From Paenibacillus sp. JNUCC32 (GTDB lineage: Bacteria > Bacillota > Bacilli > Paenibacillales > Paenibacillaceae): 62,871 nucleotides of DNA. Shown here in pieces: positions 8,963-18,334 of this stretch. The translations under genes and the position numbers were made by a program. Where the stretch lies: contig NZ_CP062261.1 in assembly GCF_014863545.1 (NCBI RefSeq), positions 1 to 62,871 on the forward strand, read 5' to 3'. Each line of letters begins with the position of its first letter. Positions within the stretch are counted from its first letter, which is position 1. Under the pieces are notes generated by a model that saw only the letters and a list, made by a program, of their open reading frames with translations, did not search any database and had not been told where the DNA came from.

Positions 8963-9603
8963 TGTTAACGGACGCAGATGTCGAGTTTATACGCGCTAAT
9001 CGGGCGGATATCAAGCAGCACCGCACCGAATCCGTAATCGTTGAGCACACAGACGGCCGCCAAACGGTCGCAAACGTCATATGGTCGGAGCCTCGTGTAC
9101 CGAACGGAAGTCCGGCGCGAGCTGTCGGCGACTATTCGTTCGATAACAACGACTACCAGGCGTCATTCGATCCGGAAGTCGGTATTTACACCGCGCTTAA
9201 GATATGGCGCCATAATCAGCGGTACATTCTGACGGACATTGATGCGAGAGGACTCGGCGGATTAAATCGCTATGAATGCCGCCTGATGCTCGCGGTCACG
9301 GACGGTCAAAGTGTCACCGTTAAGCCAAGCGCAGTTGATGACGGATGGGGGCAGCCGATCGAGCTGCCAGCGTTTACGCTCGATTGCTTCGTTCAGGAAG
9401 AGACGCGAACCGTTGCGAATCAATACGGCGAAGAGGCCGTCGTTCAGCTCCGCATCGTACTCGAAGGATTGGCGCGCATCTCTTACCGCGATAAGATCCG
9501 GTATGTTAACGAGATCGGCGTAATCGTCGAGCGTGAACCGGTCCGGATTGCGGTTAAGCGGCGCGTAGATGGGACGCCTTTGATAACGGAGGTGTACGTC
9601 TAA
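8962..9603 (+). CDS. head completion/stopper-like protein
   Basis: A 213-residue beta-rich protein that overlaps the preceding stop by one base. The position between connector and tail-completion genes fits a head-closure (stopper) role, although it is longer than the usual 110-130 residues of SPP1 gp16-like proteins. No specific motif recognised. Confidence 0.5.
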   Translation: MLTDADVEFIRANRADIKQHRTESVIVEHTDGRQTVANVIWSEPRVPNGSPARAVGDYSFDNNDYQASFDPEVGIYTALKIWRHNQRYILTDIDARGLGGLNRYECRLMLAVTDGQSVTVKPSAVDDGWGQPIELPAFTLDCFVQEETRTVANQYGEEAVVQLRIVLEGLARISYRDKIRYVNEIGVIVEREPVRIAVKRRVDGTPLITEVYV

Positions 9604-10037
9604 TGTCGATCGAGTTCGAGATGGACTTCGCTAAATTCGCGAAGCTGATGGACAAGGCGGGCGAGGCCGTCCAGGATGGCGCAGTCAATGGCGTTGAGGA
9701 TGCGCTTGAATACTGGCAATTGAAGGCGACGAATATTGCGCCAATCGGCCGTTATAAAGGGCGCCGCGGCGGTAATCTACGCGCACGTATCGACCACACG
9801 ACGCCGAAAGTTGGACCGGACGGTATAACGGGTTCCGTCGTAGCGAATGCGTTTAATAACGGCTTCAACTATTCGCTATATCTGCATGATGTGGCGGCCA
9901 AGAGCGGCGGAACAGCGCGCGAACCTGGAACGGTCCTCGACTTCTTAGAGCAGGCGAAGAACGACAGCGAAGCGCGTATGCACCGGTTAATTGAAGACGC
10001 AATCGAGGCGGAGCTGCAGCGGAAGGGGATGACGTAA
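9603..10037 (+). CDS. tail completion protein, HK97 gp10-like
   Basis: A 144-residue protein with pattern MDFAKFAKLMDKAGEAVQDG, ATNIAPIGRYKGRRGGNLRA, and NNGFNYSLYLHD, matching gp10-type proteins that join the tail to the head. The start overlaps the previous stop. The position, directly before the tail-terminator-like gene, agrees. Confidence 0.7.
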   Translation: MSIEFEMDFAKFAKLMDKAGEAVQDGAVNGVEDALEYWQLKATNIAPIGRYKGRRGGNLRARIDHTTPKVGPDGITGSVVANAFNNGFNYSLYLHDVAAKSGGTAREPGTVLDFLEQAKNDSEARMHRLIEDAIEAELQRKGMT

Positions 10038-10038
10038 C

Positions 10039-10461
10039 TTGAGCGTAATAACGGACATGGTCGCGATTGAAGCGTATATCAAAGCGTTGTTCCCGACAGC
10101 AACGACCGGCAAGCAAGACGTGCCGCTGCAACCTCCGTCTAATTCGTTCTACGTGCGGATGATTGACGAAGACCGCGAGACGGAAACACGTTACCACTTC
10201 CGGATAGATCGCGCTTATCAAATCGTCCACGTTGCGAACAGGCCGGACACGGTGCTGGCGAATATGGATGCGCTAGGATCGGCGGTATATCAGTCGGAGT
10301 TGATCGAACATATCCGCGTCAATGCGTTTTCCGTATCACAGCCGGCCAAGACCGAAAACGGCCTATTCGTAATTATCGGCGTACTCGATACGAGCGTGAG
10401 AGAAGCGCGCAACCAAACGCAATATCCAAAAATTAATAACGTCAATGTACGACGGATTTAA
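10039..10461 (+). CDS. tail terminator-like protein
   Basis: A 140-residue alpha/beta protein (VAIEAYIKALFPTATTGKQDVP, HFRIDRAYQIVHVANRPD...) starting at TTG 10039. Tail terminator/head-tail joining proteins of this size precede the sheath gene in PBSX-like clusters. It ends at a strong terminator, closing the head-completion operon. Confidence 0.6.
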   Translation: MSVITDMVAIEAYIKALFPTATTGKQDVPLQPPSNSFYVRMIDEDRETETRYHFRIDRAYQIVHVANRPDTVLANMDALGSAVYQSELIEHIRVNAFSVSQPAKTENGLFVIIGVLDTSVREARNQTQYPKINNVNVRRI

Positions 10462-10462
10462 C

Positions 10463-10490
10463 GGGCGTCCCGAATTGGGGCGCTCTTTTT
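10463..10490 (+). terminator. intrinsic terminator between head and tail genes
   Basis: GGGCGTCCC pairs with GGGGCGCTC over 9 bp (two G-T pairs) around loop GAATT, followed by six T. Confidence 0.7.
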
Positions 10491-10512
10491 ATACCCAAAA
10501 GGAGGTACTCAC

Positions 10513-11559
10513 ATGGCAGCAGGTCAATGGGACCCAACAGCGCTACCAAAGCGCCCAGGCATCTACATTAACTTCAAAGAAGCCGCGGCCGCTCAAATCA
10601 ACGGAGGCGCACGCGGTACTGTCGCTATTCCGTTGTTGAGTTACGCAAATACAGCGACAGCCAAAACGTTTTACACGGTGGCATCCGAAGCAGAGGCCGC
10701 AGCACAGTTCGGACTCGCTAACGTTGAGTCGATTCTGCTCGCGCTTCAAGGCGGTGCGCGTGACGTTCTCGTCTACACGATGCCGACAGCTCCGGTCGAA
10801 CAGGATTACGTTGATATGCGCGAAGCATTCGATACGCGGCCGTTCAACGTGTTCGTATTCGACGGCGAATCTGATCCGGTACAGCAGGCGGCAACTAAAA
10901 CGTGGGTCGAACGCAATCGCGAGGAAGGAAAGCATTTCTTCGTTGTTATCGGTGGCGACGCGGCATCCGACGCAGATCCAACGGCCGGCATCGCACGGAC
11001 AACGCTTAATAGCGACGACTATATCGTAAACGTGACGGTCGGCGGCGTTATCGGTACGGAGACATACACATCCGCAGAATACGCGCCGTGGGTGGCGGGC
11101 GACATCGCAGGCACTCCGATTAACGAATCGATTACGTACGATCCGGCACCGCTTGAGGACGTAAATAAACGCTTGACTAACGCACAGATAACGGCAGCGC
11201 TCGAAGCCGGTTCGCTTCTGCTCGTGCATGATGGCGCGAAAGTGAAAATCGAGAGCGGCGTCACTACCTCCGGTAAGAAAATTCGGAATATTCGCGCACG
11301 ACAAGCGATTGCGACCGACATTACACGCACAGCTACCGACAACTACATCGGCAAATTGGACAACAATCCAAGCGGGCAGGCGGTTCTTATCGTCGCGATT
11401 AAAGCGTACCTCGAAACGCTGGAAGCAGAGGGCGTATTAATGAATCCGGTAGTCGCACTAGATCCGAACCGTCCGAGCGTTGGCGACTCCGTATTCCTCG
11501 TGATTGGATACATCGAAGTCGATAGCATCGAACGAATCTTCCTCACAATCAACATTTAA
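10513..11559 (+). CDS. xkdK: tail sheath protein, XkdK-like
   Basis: Forms the contractile sheath, which makes this a myovirus. The 348-residue protein opens with PALPKRPGIYINF-type sequence and GGARGTVAIPLLS, and has the typical C-terminal GDSVFLVIGYIEVDSIERIFLTINI. The length equals that of the smaller PBSX/CD630-type sheaths. The ATG follows AAAAGGAGG; the gene has capsid-like, highly expressed codon use. Confidence 0.88.
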   Translation: MAAGQWDPTALPKRPGIYINFKEAAAAQINGGARGTVAIPLLSYANTATAKTFYTVASEAEAAAQFGLANVESILLALQGGARDVLVYTMPTAPVEQDYVDMREAFDTRPFNVFVFDGESDPVQQAATKTWVERNREEGKHFFVVIGGDAASDADPTAGIARTTLNSDDYIVNVTVGGVIGTETYTSAEYAPWVAGDIAGTPINESITYDPAPLEDVNKRLTNAQITAALEAGSLLLVHDGAKVKIESGVTTSGKKIRNIRARQAIATDITRTATDNYIGKLDNNPSGQAVLIVAIKAYLETLEAEGVLMNPVVALDPNRPSVGDSVFLVIGYIEVDSIERIFLTINI

Positions 11560-11574
11560 GGACGGTGAAAATAG

Positions 11575-12021
11575 ATGGCAGTACCATTAGACGCAAAACG
11601 CGTCATTAGCGGAAACTTCGGAAAAGTGTACGATGTCGACGGTATGTGGCTCACGAATGTAACGTCGATCGAGGCTAACATCGAGATCGGCATGGAGGAG
11701 GTACGTCGTTCTGGAACGCGTTGGCTTGGAAATAAAACGACTACGCTTAAGGGTTCCGGCAGTATTGGCGGATACATGGTCACCTCCGAATGGACTGAGC
11801 GCATGAACCAAGTAACAGACGACGTGAGTTCGCCATTTGTCACAGAACTCATTGCGGAACTTGACGATCCGGAATCTTTCGGTGCGTATCGTGTGCGGTT
11901 GAAAAACGTCACATTTGACAATATCCCGGTAATCAACTTTGAGGTAGGCTCGCTAGTAGAACAGGAGTACACGTTTGTATTCTCCGGCTACGAAGTTATC
12001 GACGCAATTAGACCGAACTAA
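11575..12021 (+). CDS. xkdM: tail tube protein, XkdM-like
   Basis: A 148-residue protein forming the inner tube under the sheath. Features include AKRVISGNFGKVYDVDG, EEVRRSGTRWLGNKTTTLKGSGSIGG and EQEYTFVFSGYEVID, matching the XkdM family. It immediately follows the sheath gene and is followed by a hairpin terminator, as expected for two very abundant proteins. Confidence 0.88.
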   Translation: MAVPLDAKRVISGNFGKVYDVDGMWLTNVTSIEANIEIGMEEVRRSGTRWLGNKTTTLKGSGSIGGYMVTSEWTERMNQVTDDVSSPFVTELIAELDDPESFGAYRVRLKNVTFDNIPVINFEVGSLVEQEYTFVFSGYEVIDAIRPN

Positions 12022-12041
12022 TAACGCAAATAAACGACAAG

Positions 12042-12068
12042 AGGGCGGACTCCGGTTCGCTCCTTTTT
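12042..12068 (+). terminator. intrinsic terminator after tube gene
   Basis: GGGCGGAC-type stem pairs with GTTCGCTC around loop TCCG (8 bp with two G-T pairs), followed by a T-rich stretch. Confidence 0.6.
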
Positions 12069-12088
12069 AATTTCGGAGGGATAAACGC

Positions 12089-12472
12089 ATGGCTAAAGGA
12101 TTGGACGCGCTGCTCGGCGCAACGCTTGAACTTACGAAGGAAGTATATATCGCACGTTTGAAAACACATTTCACCATTAAAGCGCTCGGTAATGAGGATT
12201 TACGCAGAATCAATGACCGTGCATCGAAACCGGACGGTAAAGGCGGCATGGTAACGGACGACCGGATGTTTAACGCGCTGGTTGTGGTAAAAGGTTGCGT
12301 TGATCCGGACTTTAACGATAAGGCGCTTAAGTCTCACTACGAAGCGGTCGATGACGTTGATTGCGTTACAAAAGCGTTGTTGCCCGGTGAAATGGCAAAA
12401 GTGCTCCGCGCTATTCTCGATTTGTCTGGATTCGGTAATGAGGAAGAGCTAATCGAAGACGCAAAAAACTAA
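12089..12472 (+). CDS. xkdN: tail assembly chaperone, short form, XkdN-like
   Basis: A 127-residue protein that guards the tape measure during tail assembly. Family hallmarks are size, acidic C-terminus (EEELIEDAKN) and position between tube and tape-measure genes. Its last codons contain the slippery heptamer A-AAA-AAC at 12463-12469, just before the TAA, which allows a -1 shift into the downstream frame and yields the longer product. Confidence 0.82.
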   Translation: MAKGLDALLGATLELTKEVYIARLKTHFTIKALGNEDLRRINDRASKPDGKGGMVTDDRMFNALVVVKGCVDPDFNDKALKSHYEAVDDVDCVTKALLPGEMAKVLRAILDLSGFGNEEELIEDAKN

Positions 12473-12684
12473 TCAAGGCGGGGGGTGTCCCGTTCCTTCT
12501 TCATGTCATTTTCCAGCGGCACCATATCCCGCCTGATGAAATTTACGCAAAAGAAAAACGTCATCAAATCTTCCTGTTTGCGTCGATGCTCTTAGTCCTG
12601 GAAGACGAGGAAAAGGAACGGAAAACCGCAGAGAGAGCGCGAAATCGTGCGCAGGGAGGAGGGCGACGAGTAATTGGCATTTAA
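12463..12684 (+). CDS. -1 frameshift extension of the tail chaperone
   Basis: After slipping at AAAAAAC (12463-12469) the -1 frame stays open to TAA at 12682-12684, adding about 71 residues (LIKAGGVPFLLHVIFQRHHI, then a helical charged tail ending RRVIGI). The frame has no start codon with a ribosome site of its own and overlaps the tape-measure start, exactly as in lambda G/GT- and XkdN-type systems. A GGGGGG...CCC element a few bases downstream could help pausing. Confidence 0.78.
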   Translation, partial: KKLIKAGGVPFLLHVIFQRHHIPPDEIYAKEKRHQIFLFASMLLVLEDEEKERKTAERARNRAQGGGRRVIGI

Positions 12685-14686
12685 TCTCGAAGGACGCATC
12701 CGAATTAAAGACGATGGCGCAAGCCGAACGCTAAGGGACTTAGAGAAGCAACTAGACCGCGCCAAAAAAGCAAGTTCGGAGTTTACGGACACCAATAAGA
12801 TGCTCGCCAGAGCGCAGCAAGCCGCAAGTTCCGCCTCGACCAATGTAAAACGGGAATTGTCCGGAGTTGAACGCGCCACAAAGAACGCGGAAAAGGCGAT
12901 GGACGGACTTAACTCGAAGGTTAAGAACGTTTTCCGCAGCATGGGCGCAGGCATCGGTAAGGGCGCGTTATTCGGCGGAATCGCAGCGCTCGGTACGGCG
13001 GCATACTTCGGTGGAAAGTCGCTTAGTAAGGCGATGGATTTCGAGGCGCAGATGTCCTCGATCGAGGCGTTAACGGGCGCGACCGAAAAGGAAATGGCGC
13101 AGATGCAGGCGCTCGCCCTTAAGATGGGCGCGGCTACGAAATACAACGCGTTAGAAGCTGCGCAAGCCATCGAAGAGCTGCTCAAGGCAGGTATACGGCC
13201 GGCAACCGTTCAATCAGGCGCATTGGAGGCGGCACTTAACCTCGCGACGGCTGGCGGACTTGATCTCGCAGCGGCTGCGGAAATTATGTCGACCGCGCTT
13301 AACGCGTTCCAGGAAGACGGCATGACAGCGGCACAAGCGGCGGACATTCTCGCAGGTACGGCGAATGCATCCGCAACAAGCGTCGAGGAATTGCGCTATT
13401 CCCTTTCGATGTCGTCGGCGGTTGCGGCCGGTCTCGGCATGAACTTCGAAGACGTTAACGTTGCGCTCGGCCTATTCGCGAACCGCGGCCTTAAAGGATC
13501 GGACGCCGGTACGTCATTGAAAACGATGCTTCAAACGCTACAGCCAGTAACGGACGAGCAAATCGAATTATTCCGCGCACTCGGACTCGTGACGGCGGAC
13601 GGATCAAACCAGTTCTTCGACGCGGCCGGTAATATCAAATCGCTGAACGATATCGCGGGAACCTTACGTAAATCCATGGCGAAGTTGACGAACCAAGAGC
13701 GACAGCACGCGCTTAAACTCATGTTCGGTACAGACGCGGTACGTGCGGCTACGATCCTGTTTAAAGAGGGTTCGGAAGGCGTAGAAGAGTTCCGCGAGGA
13801 AATGTCGAAGGTCACAGCGCTCGATGTTGCGCGTAAGAAGATGGATAACGCGGCCGGTGCGGTTGAACAATTCCGCGGCGCGCTCGAAACGCTGCAGATT
13901 GCGGGCATGATGCCGATATTACCACTCGTTAAGGATCTCGCGAATGGAGCTGCGGATTTCATTGAGGCATACAGTCCGCAGATTACGGCCGGAATCCAAT
14001 CGATGGTTGACCGTGCGAAAGCGTACATCAAGACGAATTTTACGGACAATCCGGAGTGGCAGAAGCTCACAACATTAGAGCAGAAGATAGCATTTACGTT
14101 CGATAAGTTTGGTGAAGCATTTAACCAATGGTGGTCATCTGACGGGGAATCGCTTGTAACTAAGGCAGCCACGAACATAACTAACGTTGTTGCGAACGTA
14201 CTTGGAAACTCTCAGCCCCTTATTGATGCGGCCATAAAGTTGGGGGTAGGAATTGCCAACGGAATCCGCAAAGGAATTATGGACGCGTTTACTCTTCCGG
14301 AGTCCATTCTGAATCTAGTCCCTGGCGCAGAATCACCTCAAAAACAACGCCTAATAGATTTTAACAGTAAAATGGAATCCACTCCGGATAACGTTCCACT
14401 GCTTGGGGAAGGCGGCGTTATGCAGGCACCGACCAAGAAGAAAGGTTTCTTGGGCCTCGGGTTTAGTGGGGGAATCCAAAATGTCCCTTACAATAATATG
14501 CCGGCGAGATTGCACGCAGGCGAAGCTGTCTTGCCTCGTGAGGAAGCGAAAAGGTACAGAAATGAGCGCGGTGCCAATGGCGCAGGAACAGGCGGAGTAA
14601 CGGTTAACGTGTACGGCCTAACTGTACGCGAAGAAGCAGATATCGAACGAATTGCAAAACGATTGGCATACGAAATGTCGCAATAA
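12674..14686 (+). CDS. tail tape measure protein
   Basis: Sets tail length. The 670-residue protein has an N-terminal coiled coil (residues 15-80), a TP901-type core (SLSKAMDFEAQMSSIEALTGA..., EELLKAGI..., GLKGSDAGTSLKTML near 120-300), hydrophobic helices, and a C-terminus with GGIQNVPYNNMPARLHAGEAVLPREEA. The TTG start follows GGAGGAGG. A stretch around 14160-14560 has different codon use (more CTT, CCT, CTA, GGG), suggesting recent exchange of the C-terminal part. Its short length agrees with a short contractile tail. Confidence 0.9.
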   Translation: MAFNLEGRIRIKDDGASRTLRDLEKQLDRAKKASSEFTDTNKMLARAQQAASSASTNVKRELSGVERATKNAEKAMDGLNSKVKNVFRSMGAGIGKGALFGGIAALGTAAYFGGKSLSKAMDFEAQMSSIEALTGATEKEMAQMQALALKMGAATKYNALEAAQAIEELLKAGIRPATVQSGALEAALNLATAGGLDLAAAAEIMSTALNAFQEDGMTAAQAADILAGTANASATSVEELRYSLSMSSAVAAGLGMNFEDVNVALGLFANRGLKGSDAGTSLKTMLQTLQPVTDEQIELFRALGLVTADGSNQFFDAAGNIKSLNDIAGTLRKSMAKLTNQERQHALKLMFGTDAVRAATILFKEGSEGVEEFREEMSKVTALDVARKKMDNAAGAVEQFRGALETLQIAGMMPILPLVKDLANGAADFIEAYSPQITAGIQSMVDRAKAYIKTNFTDNPEWQKLTTLEQKIAFTFDKFGEAFNQWWSSDGESLVTKAATNITNVVANVLGNSQPLIDAAIKLGVGIANGIRKGIMDAFTLPESILNLVPGAESPQKQRLIDFNSKMESTPDNVPLLGEGGVMQAPTKKKGFLGLGFSGGIQNVPYNNMPARLHAGEAVLPREEAKRYRNERGANGAGTGGVTVNVYGLTVREEADIERIAKRLAYEMSQ

Positions 14687-14698
14687 GGAGGCGAATAC

Positions 14699-15373
14699 AT
14701 GGCGCGAGGAAAGCCGCAGTTTTGGCTGAAATTTAATAACGGCGCAGAGGTGATGTGGTTACCGGTCAATCCGGACACAATTGCCGTAGCATCTGTGCAC
14801 GGTTACGAAGACATCGAAGTCTCTAATCTCGGCGAGTATACCATTATCGGTAACGGCCGCCAGAAAGAGTTCACCCTGTCTTCTTTGTTTCCGCGTGATT
14901 ATAACGCCTCCTTTTGCGAGCATCCGAGGTTATTAGATCCGTGGGAATACGTAAAGACAATCGAACGGTGGCAGCGGTCCGGAAAGCCTGTCCGCTATAT
15001 CGTCACCAATACGCCGATTAACATCGCGGTCACAATTCGTAATTTCGAATACGAGGAGCGCGGCGGTGAGCCTGGCGATATTTATTATACGCTGGACCTT
15101 AAAGAGTACACGTTTATTAAAGTCGCAAAGAAGGGCGATCCAAACGCAAACAGTAGCGCAGCCGCACCGAAGGCCACAACGTCAGCGCAGCGGCCAAGTA
15201 CGCGAGTTGTTCCGACGTCCTATACGGTTAAATCCGGCGACTCGCTCTTCAAGATCAGCGCGACGGTTTACGGTAAGGGCAACGATTGGCGGAAGATTTA
15301 CGACGCGAATAAAAAGGCGATCGGTGCGAATCCGAACGTTATCCGGCCTGGGTTGAAGTTGGTGATACCGTAA
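14699..15373 (+). CDS. xkdP: LysM tail protein, XkdP-like
   Basis: A 224-residue protein with an N-terminal domain typical of XkdP (WLPVNPDTIAVASVHGYEDIEVSNLGEY) and a C-terminal LysM module (TYTVKSGDSLFKISATVYG...NPNVIRPGLKLVIP, about residues 178-224). LysM binds peptidoglycan; in this family the protein bridges tape measure and baseplate hub. It abuts the next gene. Confidence 0.85.
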   Translation: MARGKPQFWLKFNNGAEVMWLPVNPDTIAVASVHGYEDIEVSNLGEYTIIGNGRQKEFTLSSLFPRDYNASFCEHPRLLDPWEYVKTIERWQRSGKPVRYIVTNTPINIAVTIRNFEYEERGGEPGDIYYTLDLKEYTFIKVAKKGDPNANSSAAAPKATTSAQRPSTRVVPTSYTVKSGDSLFKISATVYGKGNDWRKIYDANKKAIGANPNVIRPGLKLVIP

Positions 15374-16485
15374 TGGCGACGAATATTCGCGTATTGTATG
15401 ACGGCAAGTATTATATCGAACCGCTTGTTAAATCCGTCAAATGGTCCGGTGACGTAGCGAAGCCGCACCGTACGCTGCAGGTATCGTTATCCAATACGAT
15501 AAATGGCGAGGAACAGGCGGTCGATATCGAAGTCGGCAAAGAGATCCGTTTCTATGCGGACGGGGCCGGCCTGTTCCGCGGCATCATATTCGAATACAAC
15601 GTGAGCAATCGCGGCGACGCAACGCTGACCGCGCACGATGAGAACGTCTACCTCACGAAGAACGTAGATACGCGCAAATTCGTGAATATGACCGCGCAGG
15701 CCATCGTTAAGGAAATCGGCAAGGCATACGGCATCCCAACGGGTGATATCGCGGCGACAGGCTACGTTATACCGAAGCTGATACTGCGCAATATGACGCT
15801 GTGGGACATGATCGTTACCGCGCTAACTGAAACACGCAAGCAGAACGGTCGTAAATTCGTCCCGGTCGCGAGTAACGGAAAGCTCCATCTGCGCGAAAAG
15901 AAAGACGGAGCCGTGCGTTGGATGCTCGAAGACGGCGTTAATATTACGAGTGCCAGCCGGTCGCGGTCGATAGAGGAGACGCGTACATCCGTTAAGGTAA
16001 TCGGTGGCGACGATAAGAAGCCGCTGACAGCTACGGAAACGGACGCGGCCATGGTAAAGCAGTACGGTCTTATGCAGCATTTAGAGCAGGCGGAGTCCGA
16101 CCTTAAGCAATCCGCGATAACGCAGCTCGCCAAGCAACGACTAAAGGATCTCGCGAAAGTAAACGAAGAGGTATCGGTCGAGGCGCTCGGAATATCGGAT
16201 GTCGTGGCCGGCACAGCCGTTTACGCGTTCGAGAGCATGACGGACCTGGTCGGCGGGTTTTACGTTAACGCGGATACTCATACGTTCCAGGGCGGCACGC
16301 ACCTAATGGATGTCACGCTTTCCAAAACGGACGACTTGCCGAAATTGGAATACGAAGACGATCCGGTTAAGAAAGCCGAAGTTAAGAAGAAGAAAAAGAA
16401 AGCGGCCGGCAAGACGACCAAATCGAAGAAGACGAAAAAGCCGAGCGCATCGGATTTATTTATACAATCGATAAGCAATCGATAG
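15373..16485 (+). CDS. xkdQ: baseplate hub protein, XkdQ-like
   Basis: A 370-residue hub protein (gpD/gp27-like fold in this family) that overlaps the preceding stop codon. Beta-rich N-terminal half, then DMIVTALTETRKQNGRKFVPV and a C-terminal lysine-rich tail (KKKKKAAGKTTKSKK, about residues 340-355), which is unusual and may be a flexible linker. Confidence 0.8.
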   Translation: MATNIRVLYDGKYYIEPLVKSVKWSGDVAKPHRTLQVSLSNTINGEEQAVDIEVGKEIRFYADGAGLFRGIIFEYNVSNRGDATLTAHDENVYLTKNVDTRKFVNMTAQAIVKEIGKAYGIPTGDIAATGYVIPKLILRNMTLWDMIVTALTETRKQNGRKFVPVASNGKLHLREKKDGAVRWMLEDGVNITSASRSRSIEETRTSVKVIGGDDKKPLTATETDAAMVKQYGLMQHLEQAESDLKQSAITQLAKQRLKDLAKVNEEVSVEALGISDVVAGTAVYAFESMTDLVGGFYVNADTHTFQGGTHLMDVTLSKTDDLPKLEYEDDPVKKAEVKKKKKKAAGKTTKSKKTKKPSASDLFIQSISNR

Positions 16486-16498
16486 GAGGTGCGGAGAT

Positions 16499-16834
16499 TT
16501 GACGCAATTAATCGAAGGCAGCGGAATCAGCCAGTTTAAGGCGTTGATACAAACGCTAGGATACAACAAAGACGTAGATATCGAGTTTGCGACGGTAACA
16601 GCCGCGCCTCCTAATCTGCGCATCAAAATCGACAATATGCCGGTAGAATTGGACGCTGACGACCTCGTTATCTGCGAGCATCTTACGGAGCATACGCGCA
16701 AAGCTACGATAGACGGCGGTTCCGAGGTCGATATCGTTTACAGCGCAGCGTTGGCGACCGGAGATCGCGTAATCGTCGCGTCCAATGAGTCCGCGCAAGT
16801 GTACGTCATTCTCGACCGGATAGGAGGCGTATAG
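16499..16834 (+). CDS. xkdR: baseplate protein, XkdR-like (DUF2577)
   Basis: A 111-residue protein in the XkdR position with DUF2577-like pattern (an oligonucleotide-binding-like barrel), starting at TTG 16499 behind AGGAGGT. Part of the baseplate hub/spike assembly. Confidence 0.75.
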   Translation: MTQLIEGSGISQFKALIQTLGYNKDVDIEFATVTAAPPNLRIKIDNMPVELDADDLVICEHLTEHTRKATIDGGSEVDIVYSAALATGDRVIVASNESAQVYVILDRIGGV

Positions 16835-16835
16835 T

Positions 16836-17252
16836 ATGGCGCTAAGTCCGCTAGAACCGGTTGATATCGCAGCAGAAGAGGTCGCAGATTTAACGGATGA
16901 GCAGCCGCTTAAGACATACGGACTCGACTTCGTTAACGGCGAGTTGGGCGGGACGGTTGACGGCATGACCGCGATTAAGCAATTCGTTGTCAAAGCGGTA
17001 AAGACGGCGCGATTCCGATTTACGATTTATGACGATGATTACGGTAGCGAGATCGAGGACCTTATCGGCTCGGATGCATCTGCAGAATTGTTGGATACAG
17101 AGGTGCCGCGTGTTATCGAGGAGGCGCTGCTCTACGATGACCGCATTGACGACGTATATGATTTCGAATTGACACGCGAGGGCGACCGCCTTTTCGTGTC
17201 TTTTTACATTGAGATAAACGAGGAAGTTATACCGATGGAGGTGACGATTTAA
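16836..17252 (+). CDS. xkdS: baseplate wedge protein, XkdS-like (DUF2634)
   Basis: A 138-residue gp25-like wedge protein: YGLDFVNGELGGTVDGMTAIKQFVVKAVKT, then RFTIYDDDYGSEIEDLIGS, the DUF2634 signature. Overlaps the baseplate J gene by one base. Confidence 0.85.
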   Translation: MALSPLEPVDIAAEEVADLTDEQPLKTYGLDFVNGELGGTVDGMTAIKQFVVKAVKTARFRFTIYDDDYGSEIEDLIGSDASAELLDTEVPRVIEEALLYDDRIDDVYDFELTREGDRLFVSFYIEINEEVIPMEVTI

Positions 17253-18334
17253 TGGCGTATGAGGACCAAACGCAAGCCGCGATACAACAGCGGATGTTAG
17301 ACGCGTCGCCTCCGGACATTGATAAGCGGCAAGGCTCGGTTACGTACGATTTGACGGCGCCAGCAGCGATCGAGATTGAGCGCGCATATGTCGAACTCGA
17401 CGTCGTGCTGGCCGCAGGATTTGCGGATACAACTTACGGACCGTGGCTCGATATGCGAGCGCGAGAATACGGCCTGACACGTAAGCCTGCGGTTAAGGCA
17501 ATCGGCTCGCTAACGTTCAGCGGTCCGGACGGAACCGTTATTCCTGCGGGAACAGTCGCGTCAACGGGCGGAGAGACTCCGGTCTATTTCGTAACGAAGG
17601 CGCCGGCCGCAATCGCAGGCGGAACGGTTACGGTCGCTGCAGAAGCGCAGGAAGGCGGAGCGGACGGAAATGCAGGCGCAGGCACGATTAACACTCTCAT
17701 CGGCGATTTAGTCGGCGTCGTAACGGTTACAAACGGCACATTCTTCGAAGGCGGCGTCGATGCCGAATCCGATGCGTCGTTATTGGCGCGCTATCTCGAA
17801 CGTGCAGGGCGTCCGGCTACGTCAGGCAACGCGAATCAATATCGGCAATGGGCGCTCGAAGTTCCTGGCGTATCTGATGCGCGAGTCTATCCGATATGGA
17901 ACGGACCGGGAACGGTTAAAATCGTCCTGCTTGACGATGAGAAGACCGCGCCGGACTCGACGATTGTTAGCGCAGTTCAGGCGTACATTGATCCGACGCA
18001 AGACGGAACGGGCCAGGGCGTCGCTCCTATTGGCGCAGTCGCTACGGTGGCGGGCGCGGTAGAGGTTCCGATTAATACCGCGGTAAAAGTACAACTCGCT
18101 CCTGGCGCAACGACGGCGGAAGTACAGGCGCAAATTGAGGCGGGCGTACGCGCTTATCTGCAGAGCCTCGCGTTTACTGATCCGCTTGTACGTGTGACGC
18201 GGATCGCTAACGTAATCCTCGACATTCCGCCAGTCATTGACTACGAGAATCTTACGGTAAATGGTGGCGGAGCTAACATCGCGATCGCTGACGGAGAGGT
18301 TGCGGTATTAGGTACGGTGGTGGTGACGACGTGA
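17252..18334 (+). CDS. xkdT: baseplate J protein, XkdT-like
   Basis: A 360-residue wedge protein with the J family opening (IQQRMLDASPPDIDKRQGSVTYDLTAPAAIE), the GTVIPAGTVASTGGETPVYFVT core and SDARVYPIWNGPGTVKIVLL. It overlaps xkdU-like gene by four bases, consistent with coupled translation. Confidence 0.9.
   Translation: MAYEDQTQAAIQQRMLDASPPDIDKRQGSVTYDLTAPAAIEIERAYVELDVVLAAGFADTTYGPWLDMRAREYGLTRKPAVKAIGSLTFSGPDGTVIPAGTVASTGGETPVYFVTKAPAAIAGGTVTVAAEAQEGGADGNAGAGTINTLIGDLVGVVTVTNGTFFEGGVDAESDASLLARYLERAGRPATSGNANQYRQWALEVPGVSDARVYPIWNGPGTVKIVLLDDEKTAPDSTIVSAVQAYIDPTQDGTGQGVAPIGAVATVAGAVEVPINTAVKVQLAPGATTAEVQAQIEAGVRAYLQSLAFTDPLVRVTRIANVILDIPPVIDYENLTVNGGGANIAIADGEVAVLGTVVVTT

Noticed and set aside
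10543..11304. A 253-codon minus-strand frame across the sheath gene
   Set aside because: Shadow of a highly expressed gene; no ribosome site.
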